Below are positions 1 to 9,509 of a DNA stretch of 62,453 nt, in pieces; the stretch's first letter is position 1; every line of letters starts with the position of its first letter. Both the position numbers and the translations under genes were made by a program. The stretch spans positions 1 through 62,453 of the forward strand of contig JAUZRG010000003.1 in the NCBI GenBank assembly GCA_030950585.1. Reading direction: 5' to 3'. The notes beneath the pieces were generated by a model. It did not search any database and was not told the DNA's origin. It saw nothing but the letters and a program-made list of their open reading frames with translations. The DNA comes from Mariprofundaceae bacterium. GTDB lineage: Bacteria; Pseudomonadota; Zetaproteobacteria; Mariprofundales; Mariprofundaceae.

Positions 1-152
1 GTATCCTTAACTTTGGTGTGTTGAACGTTTGAAAAATTGAGTCACATGATTTGCCTGAACTGAAGGCAAAGGCTTTGCGCTGCCCCAAGCTGAAAAAAAC
101 GTTATTCTTGGCATAGGAAAGTCGATAGCGGGAGGAGCTGCAAGATATTGCT

Positions 153-695
153 TTGTTTGATGAGCAATTATCAAGCCTGAAATCATTTGCGCCAAACGAT
201 GCTGTCAAAGCAAAGCTTGCAGCTGTTGAAGCATTATGGGGTCCTTTCAAGGCTGTTGCCAGTGCTCCAGCGACAAAAGATGGTTTGAAGGTATTGGCAA
301 AAACCAATGATGCATTGCTTGCTGCTGCACATCAGGTGGTACAAGCTCTATCAACAACGGCTTCAGCAAATGTCATTGATTTAGCAGGTAAGCAAAGAAT
401 GCTGAGTCAACGTATTACTAAGAATTATATGTTGCAAAAGCTAGGTATAGGTGTTTCATCTAAGGATGCAGACATCAAAGAGTTTGAAGAAGCGATGCTG
501 TTTTTGAAAGCAGTACCTGAAAACACAGTTGAAATTAAAGAAAGACTAGATAGTGCTCAAAAAGCATGGGATCTTGCTAAAAGCTTGTTTTCCTCTAAAG
601 CCACCGCAGGCAATATTGTCGATGGTGCTTTGGATGAAGTTTTAAATCAAATGAATCATGCAACAGGCTTATATGCGCAGTTGTTTTCAAAATAA
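153..695 (+). CDS. PilJ-type (type IV pili methyl-accepting N-terminal) domain protein, probably 5'-truncated
   Basis: The second half carries the PilJ/NarX-type helical signature DLAGKQRMLSQRITKNYML, a domain that normally sits in the periplasm as a sensor module. Residues about 1-65 (FDEQLSSLKS onward) resemble the second half of the same domain (FEEAMLFLKA onward, about residue 110). The protein therefore looks like two PilJ repeats with the first half of repeat one missing. No signal peptide is visible. The frame opens only after a TAG at 126-128, so the start is a TTG at 153 or a rarer codon closer to the purine-rich GGAGGAG at 131-137. Family members are usually secreted, so this may be the decayed or frameshifted 3' part of a longer gene. 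The domain call is firm; start and functionality are doubtful. Confidence 0.6.
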   Translation: MFDEQLSSLKSFAPNDAVKAKLAAVEALWGPFKAVASAPATKDGLKVLAKTNDALLAAAHQVVQALSTTASANVIDLAGKQRMLSQRITKNYMLQKLGIGVSSKDADIKEFEEAMLFLKAVPENTVEIKERLDSAQKAWDLAKSLFSSKATAGNIVDGALDEVLNQMNHATGLYAQLFSK

Positions 696-721
696 GACAC
701 ATTTAATTTATTGTTAAGTGT

Positions 722-749
722 AAAAAGAGCGGCTTTTGCCGCTCTTTTT
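722..749 (+). terminator. Rho-independent terminator after the PilJ-domain gene
   Basis: A 12-nt arm (AAAAAGAGCGGC) pairs perfectly with GCCGCTCTTTTT across a TTTT loop and ends in a T tract. It lies 27 nt after the stop of the PilJ-domain gene and is nearly symmetric, so it may work in both directions. Confidence 0.9.
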
Positions 750-852
750 GTTTGTTTGAAGGATCGTTTATGTCTATTTTTATAAAGTATCACTGACGAT
801 TAGCCTTTGCATGGCTAGGTTTCAGTTTTTTAATTTATGCGGAGGTTTTTTA

Positions 853-1578
853 ATGCTTGTTTTGCGTTCTATATTATTTAATGTTTGTTTTTATGTGAGT
901 ACACCATTGATTGCTATTTGCTTGATATGTGTGCGTCCCTTTGGCGTAGAAGCAAGTTGGTATTGTGCATCTATTTGGTCTGATATGGTGCAGTGGTTGT
1001 TGCGTGTTATTTGTCAGGTACATGTGCATATCGAAGGAAAAGAGAACTTACCCACAGGCTCCTCTGTGGTGCTTGTGAATCATCAGTCTGCTTTAGAGAC
1101 AGCGTTGATGCCACGCATTGTGCCCTCTTTTGTTTGGGTCTTGAAAAGAGAACTCTTGTTTATTCCGATTTTTGGTTGGTCTTTAATTGCGTTGCAGGCG
1201 ATAGCTATTTGGCGTGCCAAAGGCAGCAAAGCCATGAAGCAGGTTATGATACAAGGAAAACAGTTTTTAAGTAATGGTCGCTGGGTGGTCATCTTTCCTG
1301 AAGGAACACGTGTGGCTATTGGTGAGAAAAAAGATTTTCGTGCAGGTGGTGTGTTGTTAGCAAAAGCTGCTGAAGTTAATATTGTACCCGTTGCCCATAA
1401 TTCAGGTCTTTGCTGGCCAAGGAAAAGTTTTATGAAGTACCCTGGCCACGTTTACTTTAGAATTTTGGAAGCTATTCCAGCCCAAGAAGTGAAAGAGAAA
1501 AAGGCTAATGCACTACTGAAACAGGTTCAGCAGTGCATTGAAGAAGAAAAAGAAAGAATAGCAACCATGCATCGTTAG
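853..1578 (+). CDS. plsC: 1-acyl-sn-glycerol-3-phosphate acyltransferase (PlsC/LPLAT family)
   Basis: It should transfer an acyl chain to lysophosphatidic acid at the inner membrane to make phosphatidic acid. Block I is NHQSALETALMP, the H(X4)E variant of the usual H(X4)D. Block III is VIFPEGTR. A hydrophobic N-terminal segment (LVLRSILFNVCFYV onward) gives the membrane anchor. Length is 241 aa, normal for the family. The frame is open from 811, but ATG 853 is preceded by GGAGG at 841-845 with a 7-nt spacer, so I start there. It stands alone between the terminator at 722-749 and the convergent recQ gene. Confidence 0.88.
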   Translation: MLVLRSILFNVCFYVSTPLIAICLICVRPFGVEASWYCASIWSDMVQWLLRVICQVHVHIEGKENLPTGSSVVLVNHQSALETALMPRIVPSFVWVLKRELLFIPIFGWSLIALQAIAIWRAKGSKAMKQVMIQGKQFLSNGRWVVIFPEGTRVAIGEKKDFRAGGVLLAKAAEVNIVPVAHNSGLCWPRKSFMKYPGHVYFRILEAIPAQEVKEKKANALLKQVQQCIEEEKERIATMHR

Positions 1579-1586
1579 AGGTGGCT

Positions 1587-3752
1587 TTAAACCTCTTCGG
1601 CACCTTCATTCCAAGCTAAGATAAGGCGAAAGGCTTCGTTGCTGATGTCAATGTCTAAATCCTTTTTAACCTCAGTTAAAGAGGAGCAAGGATCGGCGTC
1701 GGCAAGTGCTTTCATCACGTATTTAAAAGTCTCTTCACCAACAATGCTGCTAACATCAATTTCATTGCCAGCACGAACTAAGGCAATGAAATGTTGCATC
1801 AGGGTTTTTTCACTTAAACCTTGGGCAATGAGATCTTCAATGGAAGCTCCTTTCTTATACAGCGTCCAAGTATGTTGTTGGGCAGCTGTGGGAGATGGAC
1901 CTTTGGGAACAAGCTTGATGACTTTCTCAATTTTAGGCACAATGATTTCAGGAAAGCGCTTCACATGTTCTTGTAAAACATGAATAAAGTCAGGGCCATA
2001 GGTGCTTAACTTATGACTACCGACACCACTCACTTTTGAAAAAGCTTCTTCTGTAATAGGACGCGTTAAACTCATTTCGCCTAAGGCAACATCACTAAAA
2101 ATAGTATGTGGAGAAATATCTAGTTTGTCGGATAGTTGGTAACGCAAAACATCGAGAAGGGCGAAGACATCATCATTGCGTTTGCGCGATGGTTTTTTAA
2201 TGCCGTGACGTACACCTGGTTTGTATTTTGCAAAAGTAACTTTTGCAGATCCCTTAAGTAATTTTTGACCTTTGGGTGTCATTTTAAGCGCACCATGTTG
2301 ACTCACATCTTGCGTGAGGTCGCCATGATGAACAAGTTGGCGCAGAATGGATGTCCATTCATCTAGGCCAAGGTGTTTACCAACACCATACATCTTAAGT
2401 TTAGCATGCTCATTGGTGCGAATACGTGCGGTGTCGGCACCACGTAAAATATCCACAATATAACCCATGCCGAATTGTTCACCAGCAGTTTTAACCGCAC
2501 GTAGACTTTGTTGAGCATATTTAGTGGCATCAAATGTTTCTGGTGGATCAAGGCAAATATCACAGTTGCCACAGTCATGCTCTAGTCTTTCACCAAAATA
2601 GCTCAGCAACACACGACGACGGCAAGTTAAGGCTTCGGCAAAACCAATCATACTATTTAGTTTGTGAACTTCGATGCGTCGTTGATCAAGGCTTTCAACA
2701 TTTTCGATTAATTTGCGCACCAAGTTGGTATCACCAGCACCATAAAGCAACAGAACTTCAGCTTCTAAACTATCACGACCGGCACGGCCTGTTTCTTGAT
2801 AATAACTTTCAATGCTCTTAGGGATATCATGATGAATAACAAAGCGAACATTGGGTTTATCCACACCCATGCCAAAGGCAACGGTGGCAACAATGATGCG
2901 AATGCGATCACGAAGAAAGTCATCTTGAACTTTTTCACGTTGTTTGGCAGGTAAACCCGCATGGTAAGCGGCTGCTTTGAGGTGATGCCGTTGTAAATTG
3001 ACAGTGACTTCTTCTACACGTTTACGTGATAAACAATAAATGATGCCTGAAGAGTCTTTCCAGTCACGAATAAACTCAACGATTTGTTTCATGGGTTGAC
3101 GTTTAGGCGCGACAAGGTAACGGATGTTTGGGCGATCAAAACTTGAGACATAGCGGCGTGCGTTATGTAGACCTAGGCATTCAATAATATCTTCACGGGT
3201 GTGGGTGTCTGCGGTGGCTGTGAGTGCAACCATAGGTACTTTTGGAAAGTTTTTCCGTAGTTGGCCTAGTCGTACATATTCTGGGCGGAAGTCATGACCC
3301 CATTGAGAAACACAATGCGCTTCATCAATGGCAAAAAGAACAATTTTAACTTTTCTCAAACGTCCCATAAATTCTTGAGATAACAAACGTTCGGGTGCAA
3401 TATAGAGAAGGTCTAATTTTCCTTTCTCAAAGTTTTGTAAGACTTTACGTGATTCAGCCGCTTTTAGTGATGAATTATAAAACGCGGCACTGACACCACA
3501 TACCTGAAGGGCATCAACTTGATCTTTCATGAGTGAAATGAGAGGTGAAACCACAATACCTGTACCATTTCTGATCATTGCAGGTATTTGATAACAAAGT
3601 GATTTTCCGCCCCCTGTAGGCATTAAAACAAAGGTATCTTTGGCCTGACAGATCGATGTGATAATTTCGCCTTGCTGGTTACGAAATTGGTCATAGCCAA
3701 AAACTTCTTTGAGCATGGCGAGGGATTGTTTTGCAAACTGGTCTTTGGTCAT
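1587..3752 (-). CDS. recQ: ATP-dependent DNA helicase RecQ
   Basis: 3'-5' superfamily 2 helicase for recombination repair. Walker A is PTGGGKS with Lys50, the DEAH box is at 143-146 followed by the RecQ-specific [13 protein letters not shown], and motif VI is [10 protein letters not shown] zinc-binding RQC region shows CRRR plus CGNCDIC. An HRDC domain follows (about residues 515-595, [12 protein letters not shown]), then a winged/HTH tail of the type often fused to RecQ. The length of 721 aa is somewhat above the roughly 610 aa of E. coli RecQ because of that C-terminal extension. It is divergent from hemD across 102 nt. Confidence 0.95.
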   Translation of the reverse strand: MTKDQFAKQSLAMLKEVFGYDQFRNQQGEIITSICQAKDTFVLMPTGGGKSLCYQIPAMIRNGTGIVVSPLISLMKDQVDALQVCGVSAAFYNSSLKAAESRKVLQNFEKGKLDLLYIAPERLLSQEFMGRLRKVKIVLFAIDEAHCVSQWGHDFRPEYVRLGQLRKNFPKVPMVALTATADTHTREDIIECLGLHNARRYVSSFDRPNIRYLVAPKRQPMKQIVEFIRDWKDSSGIIYCLSRKRVEEVTVNLQRHHLKAAAYHAGLPAKQREKVQDDFLRDRIRIIVATVAFGMGVDKPNVRFVIHHDIPKSIESYYQETGRAGRDSLEAEVLLLYGAGDTNLVRKLIENVESLDQRRIEVHKLNSMIGFAEALTCRRRVLLSYFGERLEHDCGNCDICLDPPETFDATKYAQQSLRAVKTAGEQFGMGYIVDILRGADTARIRTNEHAKLKMYGVGKHLGLDEWTSILRQLVHHGDLTQDVSQHGALKMTPKGQKLLKGSAKVTFAKYKPGVRHGIKKPSRKRNDDVFALLDVLRYQLSDKLDISPHTIFSDVALGEMSLTRPITEEAFSKVSGVGSHKLSTYGPDFIHVLQEHVKRFPEIIVPKIEKVIKLVPKGPSPTAAQQHTWTLYKKGASIEDLIAQGLSEKTLMQHFIALVRAGNEIDVSSIVGEETFKYVMKALADADPCSSLTEVKKDLDIDISNEAFRLILAWNEGAEEV

Positions 3753-3793
3753 AACGTACAGAATACAAACTTTTCACTTAATAACCAGAACTT

Positions 3794-3821
3794 TACACTT
3801 TTAATTTTATATTTAAGTGTA
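3794..3821. promoter_or_regulatory. Inverted repeat in the recQ/hemD divergent promoter region
   Basis: TACACTT (3794-3800) and AAGTGTA (3815-3821) are perfect 7-nt inverted arms around an AT-rich 14-nt spacer. They lie in the only non-coding DNA between the divergent recQ and hemD. It could be an operator for either gene or just AT-rich promoter DNA; I cannot assign a regulator. Confidence 0.3.
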
Positions 3822-3854
3822 CAGTTCATTGAATATTAAATAGTTAGGTGGTAT

Positions 3855-4619
3855 ATGAATCTAGCCTTACAAGGTCATTGTATTCTATTAACACGATCAT
3901 TGACACAATCTAAAAAAACTGCTGCTGAGATTCAGTCGCATGGCGGGGAAAGTCTTGTTTTAGCGTGTATGGAATGTGTTGTTTTAAGTGCTGAGATTCA
4001 AAGAGGCTGGCATTTATTACAAAAGAAAAGCCCTGCATGGGTTTTGTTTACGAGTGTGAACGCCCTTGAATCTTTAGAATCTACGCTGGGTTCTAATTTC
4101 GTCTTAGAATTAAAAAGGCATACCGTATTGGCCGTGGGTGAAAAAACAGCTGATTTTTTACATGAAGCTGGCATAAAACATGTTTTAGTACCTCAAGAGC
4201 ACTCACAAGAAGGTCTTTTGTCTATGATGCTAGCTTTAACATTGCCCAAGCAGTTGTTTTTTTTTCGTGCTGAAAAAGCAAGAAATTTTTTGCAGCAGAG
4301 CCTAATAGAACAAGGCGTTGAGGTTTTCGCTGTGATGAGTTATCAAATGCAATGTCCGCAATCCGATGCAACAACGGTGCTATCGGCTTTGAAAGAAGGC
4401 CAAGTTGATGCTGTTTTACTTGGCAGCCCGCAGACTGTTCGGCACTATTTGCGTCGTACAATAGATATTCGTATTGCTAATAACGCGCTTCTTGTGGCTA
4501 TAAGCCCTAGGGTTGCTGAAACAGCAACGTCTTTGGGTTTAAAGGTGAGTTTGGTTTCAAAAGAAGCCAATTTTTCATCTATGCTAATGTCGTTGCATCA
4601 CTATTTTGAAGGGAAGTAA
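3855..4619 (+). CDS. hemD: Uroporphyrinogen-III synthase (HemD)
   Basis: Cytosolic enzyme that cyclises hydroxymethylbilane with inversion of ring D to give uroporphyrinogen III. The N-terminal ILLTRSLTQSKKTAAEIQ and the FTSVNAL motif match the HemD double-Rossmann fold. The 254-aa length is typical. HemD sequences are weakly conserved, so context helps: it is followed 4 nt later by hemB and then by HemX/HemY-like genes. A hemC gene, often adjacent, is not in this window. Confidence 0.88.
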   Translation: MNLALQGHCILLTRSLTQSKKTAAEIQSHGGESLVLACMECVVLSAEIQRGWHLLQKKSPAWVLFTSVNALESLESTLGSNFVLELKRHTVLAVGEKTADFLHEAGIKHVLVPQEHSQEGLLSMMLALTLPKQLFFFRAEKARNFLQQSLIEQGVEVFAVMSYQMQCPQSDATTVLSALKEGQVDAVLLGSPQTVRHYLRRTIDIRIANNALLVAISPRVAETATSLGLKVSLVSKEANFSSMLMSLHHYFEGK

Positions 4620-4623
4620 ATCT

Positions 4624-5610
4624 ATGACTGAATCTTTTGATATGCCTATTCGTCCACGCCGTTTGCGCCATACGGCCACATTACGCGCAATGGTTTCTGA
4701 GACCACGTTGTCTGTATCGGATCTTATTTATCCCTTGTTTATTGATGAAACAGTTCAAGTAAAAACAGAAGTCACGAGCATGCCAGGTGTTTACCGCATT
4801 CCAGTGAGTCTTGCCGCAGAAGCAGCTCAAGAAGTCGCTGACCTTGGTATTAAAGGGGTGATATTATTTGGTATTCCCCTTCATAAAGATGACTGTGGTT
4901 CTGCGGGTTGGGATGATGATGCGGTGGTGCAGCAAGCTATTCGTAGCATTAAAGCTCAAACACCCGATTTGTGTGTGATTGCAGATACATGTTTCTGTGA
5001 ATATACCGATCATGGTCATTGTGGTGTCTTGAAGGGTGAGCATGTTGATAATGATGTGACCCTTAAAAACTTGCAAAAAGAAGCCTTGTCTTATGCCAGA
5101 GCAGGGGTGGATGTGATTGCACCCTCAGGCATGATGGATGGGACTGTGGAAGCCTTGCGTTCGGCCTTAGATCAAAACGGCTGGCAACATATCCCCATTA
5201 TGTCGTATGCTGTAAAATATGCCTCTGCTTATTATGGCCCTTTTCGTGACGCTGCCGATTGCTCACCTCAATTTGGCGACCGTGCAAGTTATCAAATGGA
5301 TTCAGGTAATATTCGTGAAGCGATTCGTGAAGCACAGCTTGATGTCACACAGGGCGCTGATATTTTAATGGTCAAACCGGGCTTGGCATACATGGATGTG
5401 ATCCGAGCTGTGAAAGAAGTGACCGATGTCCCGATGGCTGTTTATAATGTATCGGGAGAGTACGCGATGGTGAAAGCTGCCGCAGAAAAAGGTTGGATTG
5501 ATGAGCGACGTGTGGTGTTGGAAACGATGTTATCCTTTAAACGAGCAGGTGCTGACTTGATCTTAACTTATCATGCCTTGGATGTGGCCAAATGGTTGAA
5601 CGATGCCTGA
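4624..5610 (+). CDS. hemB: Delta-aminolevulinic acid dehydratase (porphobilinogen synthase)
   Basis: Condenses two 5-aminolevulinate molecules to porphobilinogen. The cysteine-rich loop DTCFCEYTDHGHCG marks the zinc-dependent type. The Schiff-base lysine region is MVKPGLAYMDVI and the substrate loop is KYASAYYGPFRDA. The 328-aa length from ATG 4624 is canonical; the frame extends to 4606, but that start would overlap hemD without a ribosome site. The first gene after hemD in the heme operon. Confidence 0.96.
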   Translation: MTESFDMPIRPRRLRHTATLRAMVSETTLSVSDLIYPLFIDETVQVKTEVTSMPGVYRIPVSLAAEAAQEVADLGIKGVILFGIPLHKDDCGSAGWDDDAVVQQAIRSIKAQTPDLCVIADTCFCEYTDHGHCGVLKGEHVDNDVTLKNLQKEALSYARAGVDVIAPSGMMDGTVEALRSALDQNGWQHIPIMSYAVKYASAYYGPFRDAADCSPQFGDRASYQMDSGNIREAIREAQLDVTQGADILMVKPGLAYMDVIRAVKEVTDVPMAVYNVSGEYAMVKAAAEKGWIDERRVVLETMLSFKRAGADLILTYHALDVAKWLNDA

Positions 5611-6754
5611 GGCAGCAGTAGATATTGAAACTTTAGAAAAAACAGAGCTTAAAAAAGAAAAGTTTTCTTTTTTAAAGTGGTTATCATTGCTTATTGTATT
5701 ATTAATGACCGTGATACTAACTTGGATTTGGAACCTTGAAGAAGATCAAAAGAAAATATACTTAAGGTACTTGGGCTTTGAACAACAGGCTCAGGTCATG
5801 GAACCTGTGCGTGAGTACAATCAAGATCAGAGTGAACAACATGAAAAACGCATGGTTCCAAGTGTGATCGCAATAGATACAGCTGAATTGCCACAACAGG
5901 ATACGCAGGCTGTGAAGGTTCAGAGCACAGAAAAGAAACAGCCAACACTGACGACTTTAAGTGATGTTGAGTTTGTGGAAGAAAAACAACAACAGATTGA
6001 ACCTTTGCAAGGAACATCCATTTTTCCATTGGATGAAACAAAGCTTCATGTCAGTGAAGTGACACCTAAACAGGTCGTTGCGCCACCTCTTATCAAGGGA
6101 CAGCAAGCAGATGTGCTTTCTCATTTACAACATTTAATTTCAGAAATTCATGAATTGCGTCAGGATTTAAAACAAAACCAACAAGATCAAGTGATGTTGC
6201 ACCAAGCCAATATTGCACGCCAAAAACTAGATTTACATACACGTTTAAAATGGGTGTTGATTCCCAGTAATCACTGGATGCACCTATACCTTTATTGGCA
6301 GGATATTTCTGCTTTGGCCATGCTGAGTGATACGCAGCGCGCCCAAGCGACTGAACAAGCTGATATTGCACGCGAGCATATGCAAAAGGTTTTGGAATGG
6401 CGACAGCATTTACGTGTCATACTGTATGACATCCAACACCAAGAGCATGATGGCGAAGAGTCGTTAATTCCGAAGGATGGAGATCCTTGGTTAGCTTGGT
6501 TATCGGGTCACTTTCAACTCAATCATATGCCTAAAAAGAATAGTGATGCCTTATTGCGTTTGCAGAAAAAAATTCAAGAGCTGCTTTTACTGGGCGATGG
6601 GGAATGGCCAGAAGAAGAACAGTGGCACGCGCTTCATAAGCAAATACTCATTTTGTTATCAGATAAAGATCAAATAGAAACTTTGAATTTTGAGAAAGCG
6701 AAAGCAGATCGTCAGGCCATGAAAGAGCTGGCTATTGGCTGGTTGGAGAAATAA
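5603..6754 (+). CDS. hemX: HemX-like membrane protein
   Basis: Bitopic protein: a short charged N-terminus, one transmembrane helix (about residues 26-43, LSLLIVLLMTVILTW), then a long Gln/Glu-rich periplasmic part with coiled-coil character (about 170-210) and a helical C-terminal domain. This layout and the position between hemB and a HemY-like gene match the HemX (uroporphyrinogen-III methyltransferase-like, non-catalytic) family of beta- and gammaproteobacteria. Its biochemical role is not established. ATG 5603 overlaps the hemB stop by 8 nt, so translation is probably coupled. Sequence similarity is weak and the call relies largely on architecture and synteny. Confidence 0.65.
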   Translation: MPEAAVDIETLEKTELKKEKFSFLKWLSLLIVLLMTVILTWIWNLEEDQKKIYLRYLGFEQQAQVMEPVREYNQDQSEQHEKRMVPSVIAIDTAELPQQDTQAVKVQSTEKKQPTLTTLSDVEFVEEKQQQIEPLQGTSIFPLDETKLHVSEVTPKQVVAPPLIKGQQADVLSHLQHLISEIHELRQDLKQNQQDQVMLHQANIARQKLDLHTRLKWVLIPSNHWMHLYLYWQDISALAMLSDTQRAQATEQADIAREHMQKVLEWRQHLRVILYDIQHQEHDGEESLIPKDGDPWLAWLSGHFQLNHMPKKNSDALLRLQKKIQELLLLGDGEWPEEEQWHALHKQILILLSDKDQIETLNFEKAKADRQAMKELAIGWLEK

Positions 6755-6756
6755 CG

Positions 6757-7914
6757 ATGCGTTTAATATTTTTCTTATTTTTAGCTGTTTCTATTATGTT
6801 TTTGGTTGCTTTGTTTCCTGAGGTTGCGCGCCAAGAAATGCATGTTGAAGCCTTTAATTGGGTGTTTAGTGCCAAGCAAGGCAGCTTGATGATTGTGATG
6901 TTTTTATTGCTTTGTCTTGTTTGGGCATTGCGCCGTTTGATGCGTTTGGCTTTTGGTATACCAAGCCGTTTTGGTGGTTGGTGGCGATTGGGCGGTGAAC
7001 GTCAGCAAGAAGCACGTGTGCGCGCGATGATTGCATACCGTTTGAATGAACAAACAGAGGTAGCACCCAAGGCATTAAAAAAATCACAAAGTCTGATGCC
7101 TGCATGGGGTGCGCAATTATTAAAGCAATGGCTTGAACCTGTGGAAGTCGGCGAGGATGACGATCCTTTAAATATTGCTATGGCGGCACGACAAGCAACA
7201 GAGGCTGATAGTGGTGTGAATTTACTTAGTCGCAAAAAGCTTTTGGCAGCTTGGTTGAAAGCATACCCCAAGTCTCCTTTGGCGAGAAAAAGGCAGTGTG
7301 AGTTGTTGCAAGAAGAAGGTGAATGGTTGCGATTAGTTCATTTGCTAGAAGATCGATGGAAAAAAGAAAAACCTGCGGCCTTATGTGTGAAAAATGCGTT
7401 GATGCATGCCTATGTGAAGTGTGTTTATACCTTAGACTTAGCCAGTGATGATGCCTTAACAATGGCACGCAAAGCCTGCCGTTTGGATGCAGATGATATG
7501 GATGCTGTCATTGCCTTAGGGAAGGTTTATCAGCAACGCAATGACATGGATGATGCTAATAAATTATGGATGAAATATTTGGAAAAGCAGAGTTGTTTTG
7601 TGGTTGCTGATTTGCTTTATCTTGAATTGGTTGATGACGCATTGAAAGCGTATCGCAAATTAGAAAAGAAACATGCAGAAGACCTAAACTCTGCTAGTCA
7701 ATGGTTACGCGCAAAATTAGCCCATGCTTCAGAACTGGACGGCTTAGCAGAAGAGCACTTGCAAGCACTTCTTATTAGTTGTCCATGTGAATTAAGTTGG
7801 CGCACCCGCGCTGATTGGTATGCGCAAAAACGTATGTGGCAAAAATCAACTGAAGCTTATCAAGAGGCTCTTGTTTGCCGTGAGGCAAAATATGACTTGG
7901 CAAACTGTCGTTAA
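6757..7914 (+). CDS. hemY: HemY-like TPR membrane protein
   Basis: Two N-terminal transmembrane helices (about residues 1-22 and 43-60) are followed by a basic stretch and the RFGGWWRLGGERQQEARV region seen in the HemY N-terminal domain. The rest is TPR-like helical repeats (residues about 150-380). This is the gammaproteobacterial HemY family, not the protoporphyrinogen oxidase of the same name. Its role in tetrapyrrole metabolism is inferred from linkage. It begins 2 nt after hemX and overlaps the next gene, so the run hemD-hemB-hemX-hemY-Rieske is one operon. Confidence 0.75.
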   Translation: MRLIFFLFLAVSIMFLVALFPEVARQEMHVEAFNWVFSAKQGSLMIVMFLLLCLVWALRRLMRLAFGIPSRFGGWWRLGGERQQEARVRAMIAYRLNEQTEVAPKALKKSQSLMPAWGAQLLKQWLEPVEVGEDDDPLNIAMAARQATEADSGVNLLSRKKLLAAWLKAYPKSPLARKRQCELLQEEGEWLRLVHLLEDRWKKEKPAALCVKNALMHAYVKCVYTLDLASDDALTMARKACRLDADDMDAVIALGKVYQQRNDMDDANKLWMKYLEKQSCFVVADLLYLELVDDALKAYRKLEKKHAEDLNSASQWLRAKLAHASELDGLAEEHLQALLISCPCELSWRTRADWYAQKRMWQKSTEAYQEALVCREAKYDLANCR

Positions 7915-8209
7915 ACCTGAAGAAGGCAAGGTAACTTGTTTTCTGATCATGGATGATAGCCTTGAAAAGAATGCTTTTGTCATTTGTTTTCAAGGTCAAT
8001 TTTATGCTTATGAAAACCGTTGCCCGCATATGGGAACCACGCTTGATTGGGTAGAAGGGCAATTCTTTTCAGAGCAGTGGTTGATGTGTCAAACACATGG
8101 TGCTTTGTTTAACCCTATCAATGGTGACTGTGTTTCTGGACCATGCTCACATGGGCTTCGACGTTTGAAGTTGCGCGATGAACAAGATCATTTATTGATT
8201 CATGCTTAA
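7892..8209 (+). CDS. Rieske [2Fe-2S] ferredoxin-like protein
   Basis: A stand-alone Rieske domain of 105 aa. The cluster ligands are in CPHMGTTLDW (C-x-H) and CQTHGALFNP (C-x2-H), and the fold ends in SGPCSHGLRRLKL. Such small proteins act as soluble electron carriers. The frame extends to 7820, but ATG 7892 has a GTGAGG ribosome site and gives the usual length; it overlaps hemY by 23 nt. Its stop shares 4 nt (TTAA) with the stop of the convergent SPFH gene. Membership of the heme operon suggests a redox role there, which is inference. Confidence 0.88.
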   Translation: MTWQTVVKPEEGKVTCFLIMDDSLEKNAFVICFQGQFYAYENRCPHMGTTLDWVEGQFFSEQWLMCQTHGALFNPINGDCVSGPCSHGLRRLKLRDEQDHLLIHA

Positions 8210-9312
8210 CTACTGCTTGGCGGAGAAGCCTTTTCTATCTTGGCTTCTTTACCACTCATTGCTTCTGAGTTCACCAAGAAAGTTGTCATTAAATCATTCG
8301 CAGAGTTTGGTAAAAAGAGTTTGGTGGCTTTGCCATCGGCTAAATTTTCACTGACTTTTTCCGCAGAGTTCAGTCGTAGGTAGTGAATAATATACGGGTT
8401 ACGCTTAATCAATTCGGATACTTTGTTAAAATTATACATATCCACATCCGTCTGCATGTCTTGCGATGTGCTTTCAGCCTCAGCTTGTAAAATATGTGAT
8501 TTGGCCGCTGCCTCAGCTGTTAATATCATGGTTCTTGCATCCATTTCTGATAAAATAAGTTGCGCATCGGCATCAGCTTGAGCGACAATCTTTTTAGATT
8601 CAGCAATTTTAATGGCTGCTGCTTTTGTACCCTCAGCTTCTTTAATTTTTGCTTCACGCATACCTTCAGCTTCAGTGACTTGTTGTTTACGCTTGATTTC
8701 TTGTTGTTTCTGTTTGAGAAGTTCAGTGGCAAAATCTTTTAAATCAAACTCTTTAATTTCCAAACGTATCACCGTAATACCCCAGTTTCGGGTAGCTGAA
8801 TTGGCTTCTTCAGCAAGAGCTTGAGATATTTCTGAGCGTTGAGAATAGGTGCGTTCTAAATCATGTTTACCAATTTCTGCACGCAAGACGGATTGAATCA
8901 GGGTTCGCAGTGAACTAACGTAGTCACTTACCGAGAAAATAGCCTTTTCAGGGTTTTCTATTTTAAAATAAACCGTGGCACTAACCTCAAATTGCACATT
9001 ATCTTTGGAGATAACTTTTTCCATATCTGTGGTATAAACCAGTTCTTTAATATCCACTTCCCAAGTATGAAGTTTACGGTTTGTCTCATGGTCGGTGACC
9101 TCAAAACCATGAATACTGCCCATTAGCCCCCAAAGAGAAATAAAGGTTTGCAAGCCAGGTTCAAGGGTTTTTTCATATTTTCCAAAGCGAGTGATAATGC
9201 GATTGGTCCCTTGTTCTACAAAAACAAAGCGCACGATACCAAGGGTTAATACTGATAAAATAAAGTCAATGGATAGGTAATTCTTAAGTAGTGTTTGTCG
9301 ACGATCAATCAT
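8206..9312 (-). CDS. SPFH/band-7 (stomatin-like) membrane protein
   Basis: One N-terminal hydrophobic helix (about residues 13-32) leads into an SPFH domain (VEQGTNRIITRFGKYEKTLEPG through the ITVIRLEIKEFDLKD region). A long Lys/Glu/Ala-rich coiled coil follows (about 200-285, KQKQQEIKRKQQVTEAEG). It should form oligomeric membrane scaffolds that organise lipid microdomains or protease complexes. No NfeD-type partner is adjacent. 368 aa. Convergent with, and overlapping by 4 nt, the Rieske gene. Confidence 0.88.
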   Translation of the reverse strand: MIDRRQTLLKNYLSIDFILSVLTLGIVRFVFVEQGTNRIITRFGKYEKTLEPGLQTFISLWGLMGSIHGFEVTDHETNRKLHTWEVDIKELVYTTDMEKVISKDNVQFEVSATVYFKIENPEKAIFSVSDYVSSLRTLIQSVLRAEIGKHDLERTYSQRSEISQALAEEANSATRNWGITVIRLEIKEFDLKDFATELLKQKQQEIKRKQQVTEAEGMREAKIKEAEGTKAAAIKIAESKKIVAQADADAQLILSEMDARTMILTAEAAAKSHILQAEAESTSQDMQTDVDMYNFNKVSELIKRNPYIIHYLRLNSAEKVSENLADGKATKLFLPNSANDLMTTFLVNSEAMSGKEAKIEKASPPSSS

Positions 9313-9411
9313 AAGACTGTCCTTTAAAGTACCGTTTAGGATATGATTATTTCGATCATATTCTGTCTAAATGACCGCAAAATACTTTGTTGCAATGCAT
9401 AAAGTCTAGCT

Positions 9412-9429
9412 TGACCTTTGGGAAGGTCA
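9412..9429. promoter_or_regulatory. Perfect TGACCTT/AAGGTCA inverted repeat upstream of the OMP gene
   Basis: Seven-nucleotide arms flank TGGG. The left arm overlaps a TTGACC that could serve as a -35 element. It lies 81 nt upstream of the OMP start in the divergent region shared with the SPFH gene. The layout resembles a transcription-factor operator, for instance of MerR type, but no -10 at proper spacing is obvious and no regulator gene is adjacent. Confidence 0.4.
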
Positions 9430-9509
9430 CGATAATCACACATGCTCAACCTTGCAAGCAAGTCTTTTGCAGCCAAGACTTTCGCTAAAATTTAATGTTG
9501 GAGTGTTTT

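Noticed and set aside
1577-1600. AGAGGT/ACCTCT stem between plsC and recQ
   Set aside because: Only six pairs and no T tract on either strand; it partly overlaps the recQ stop.
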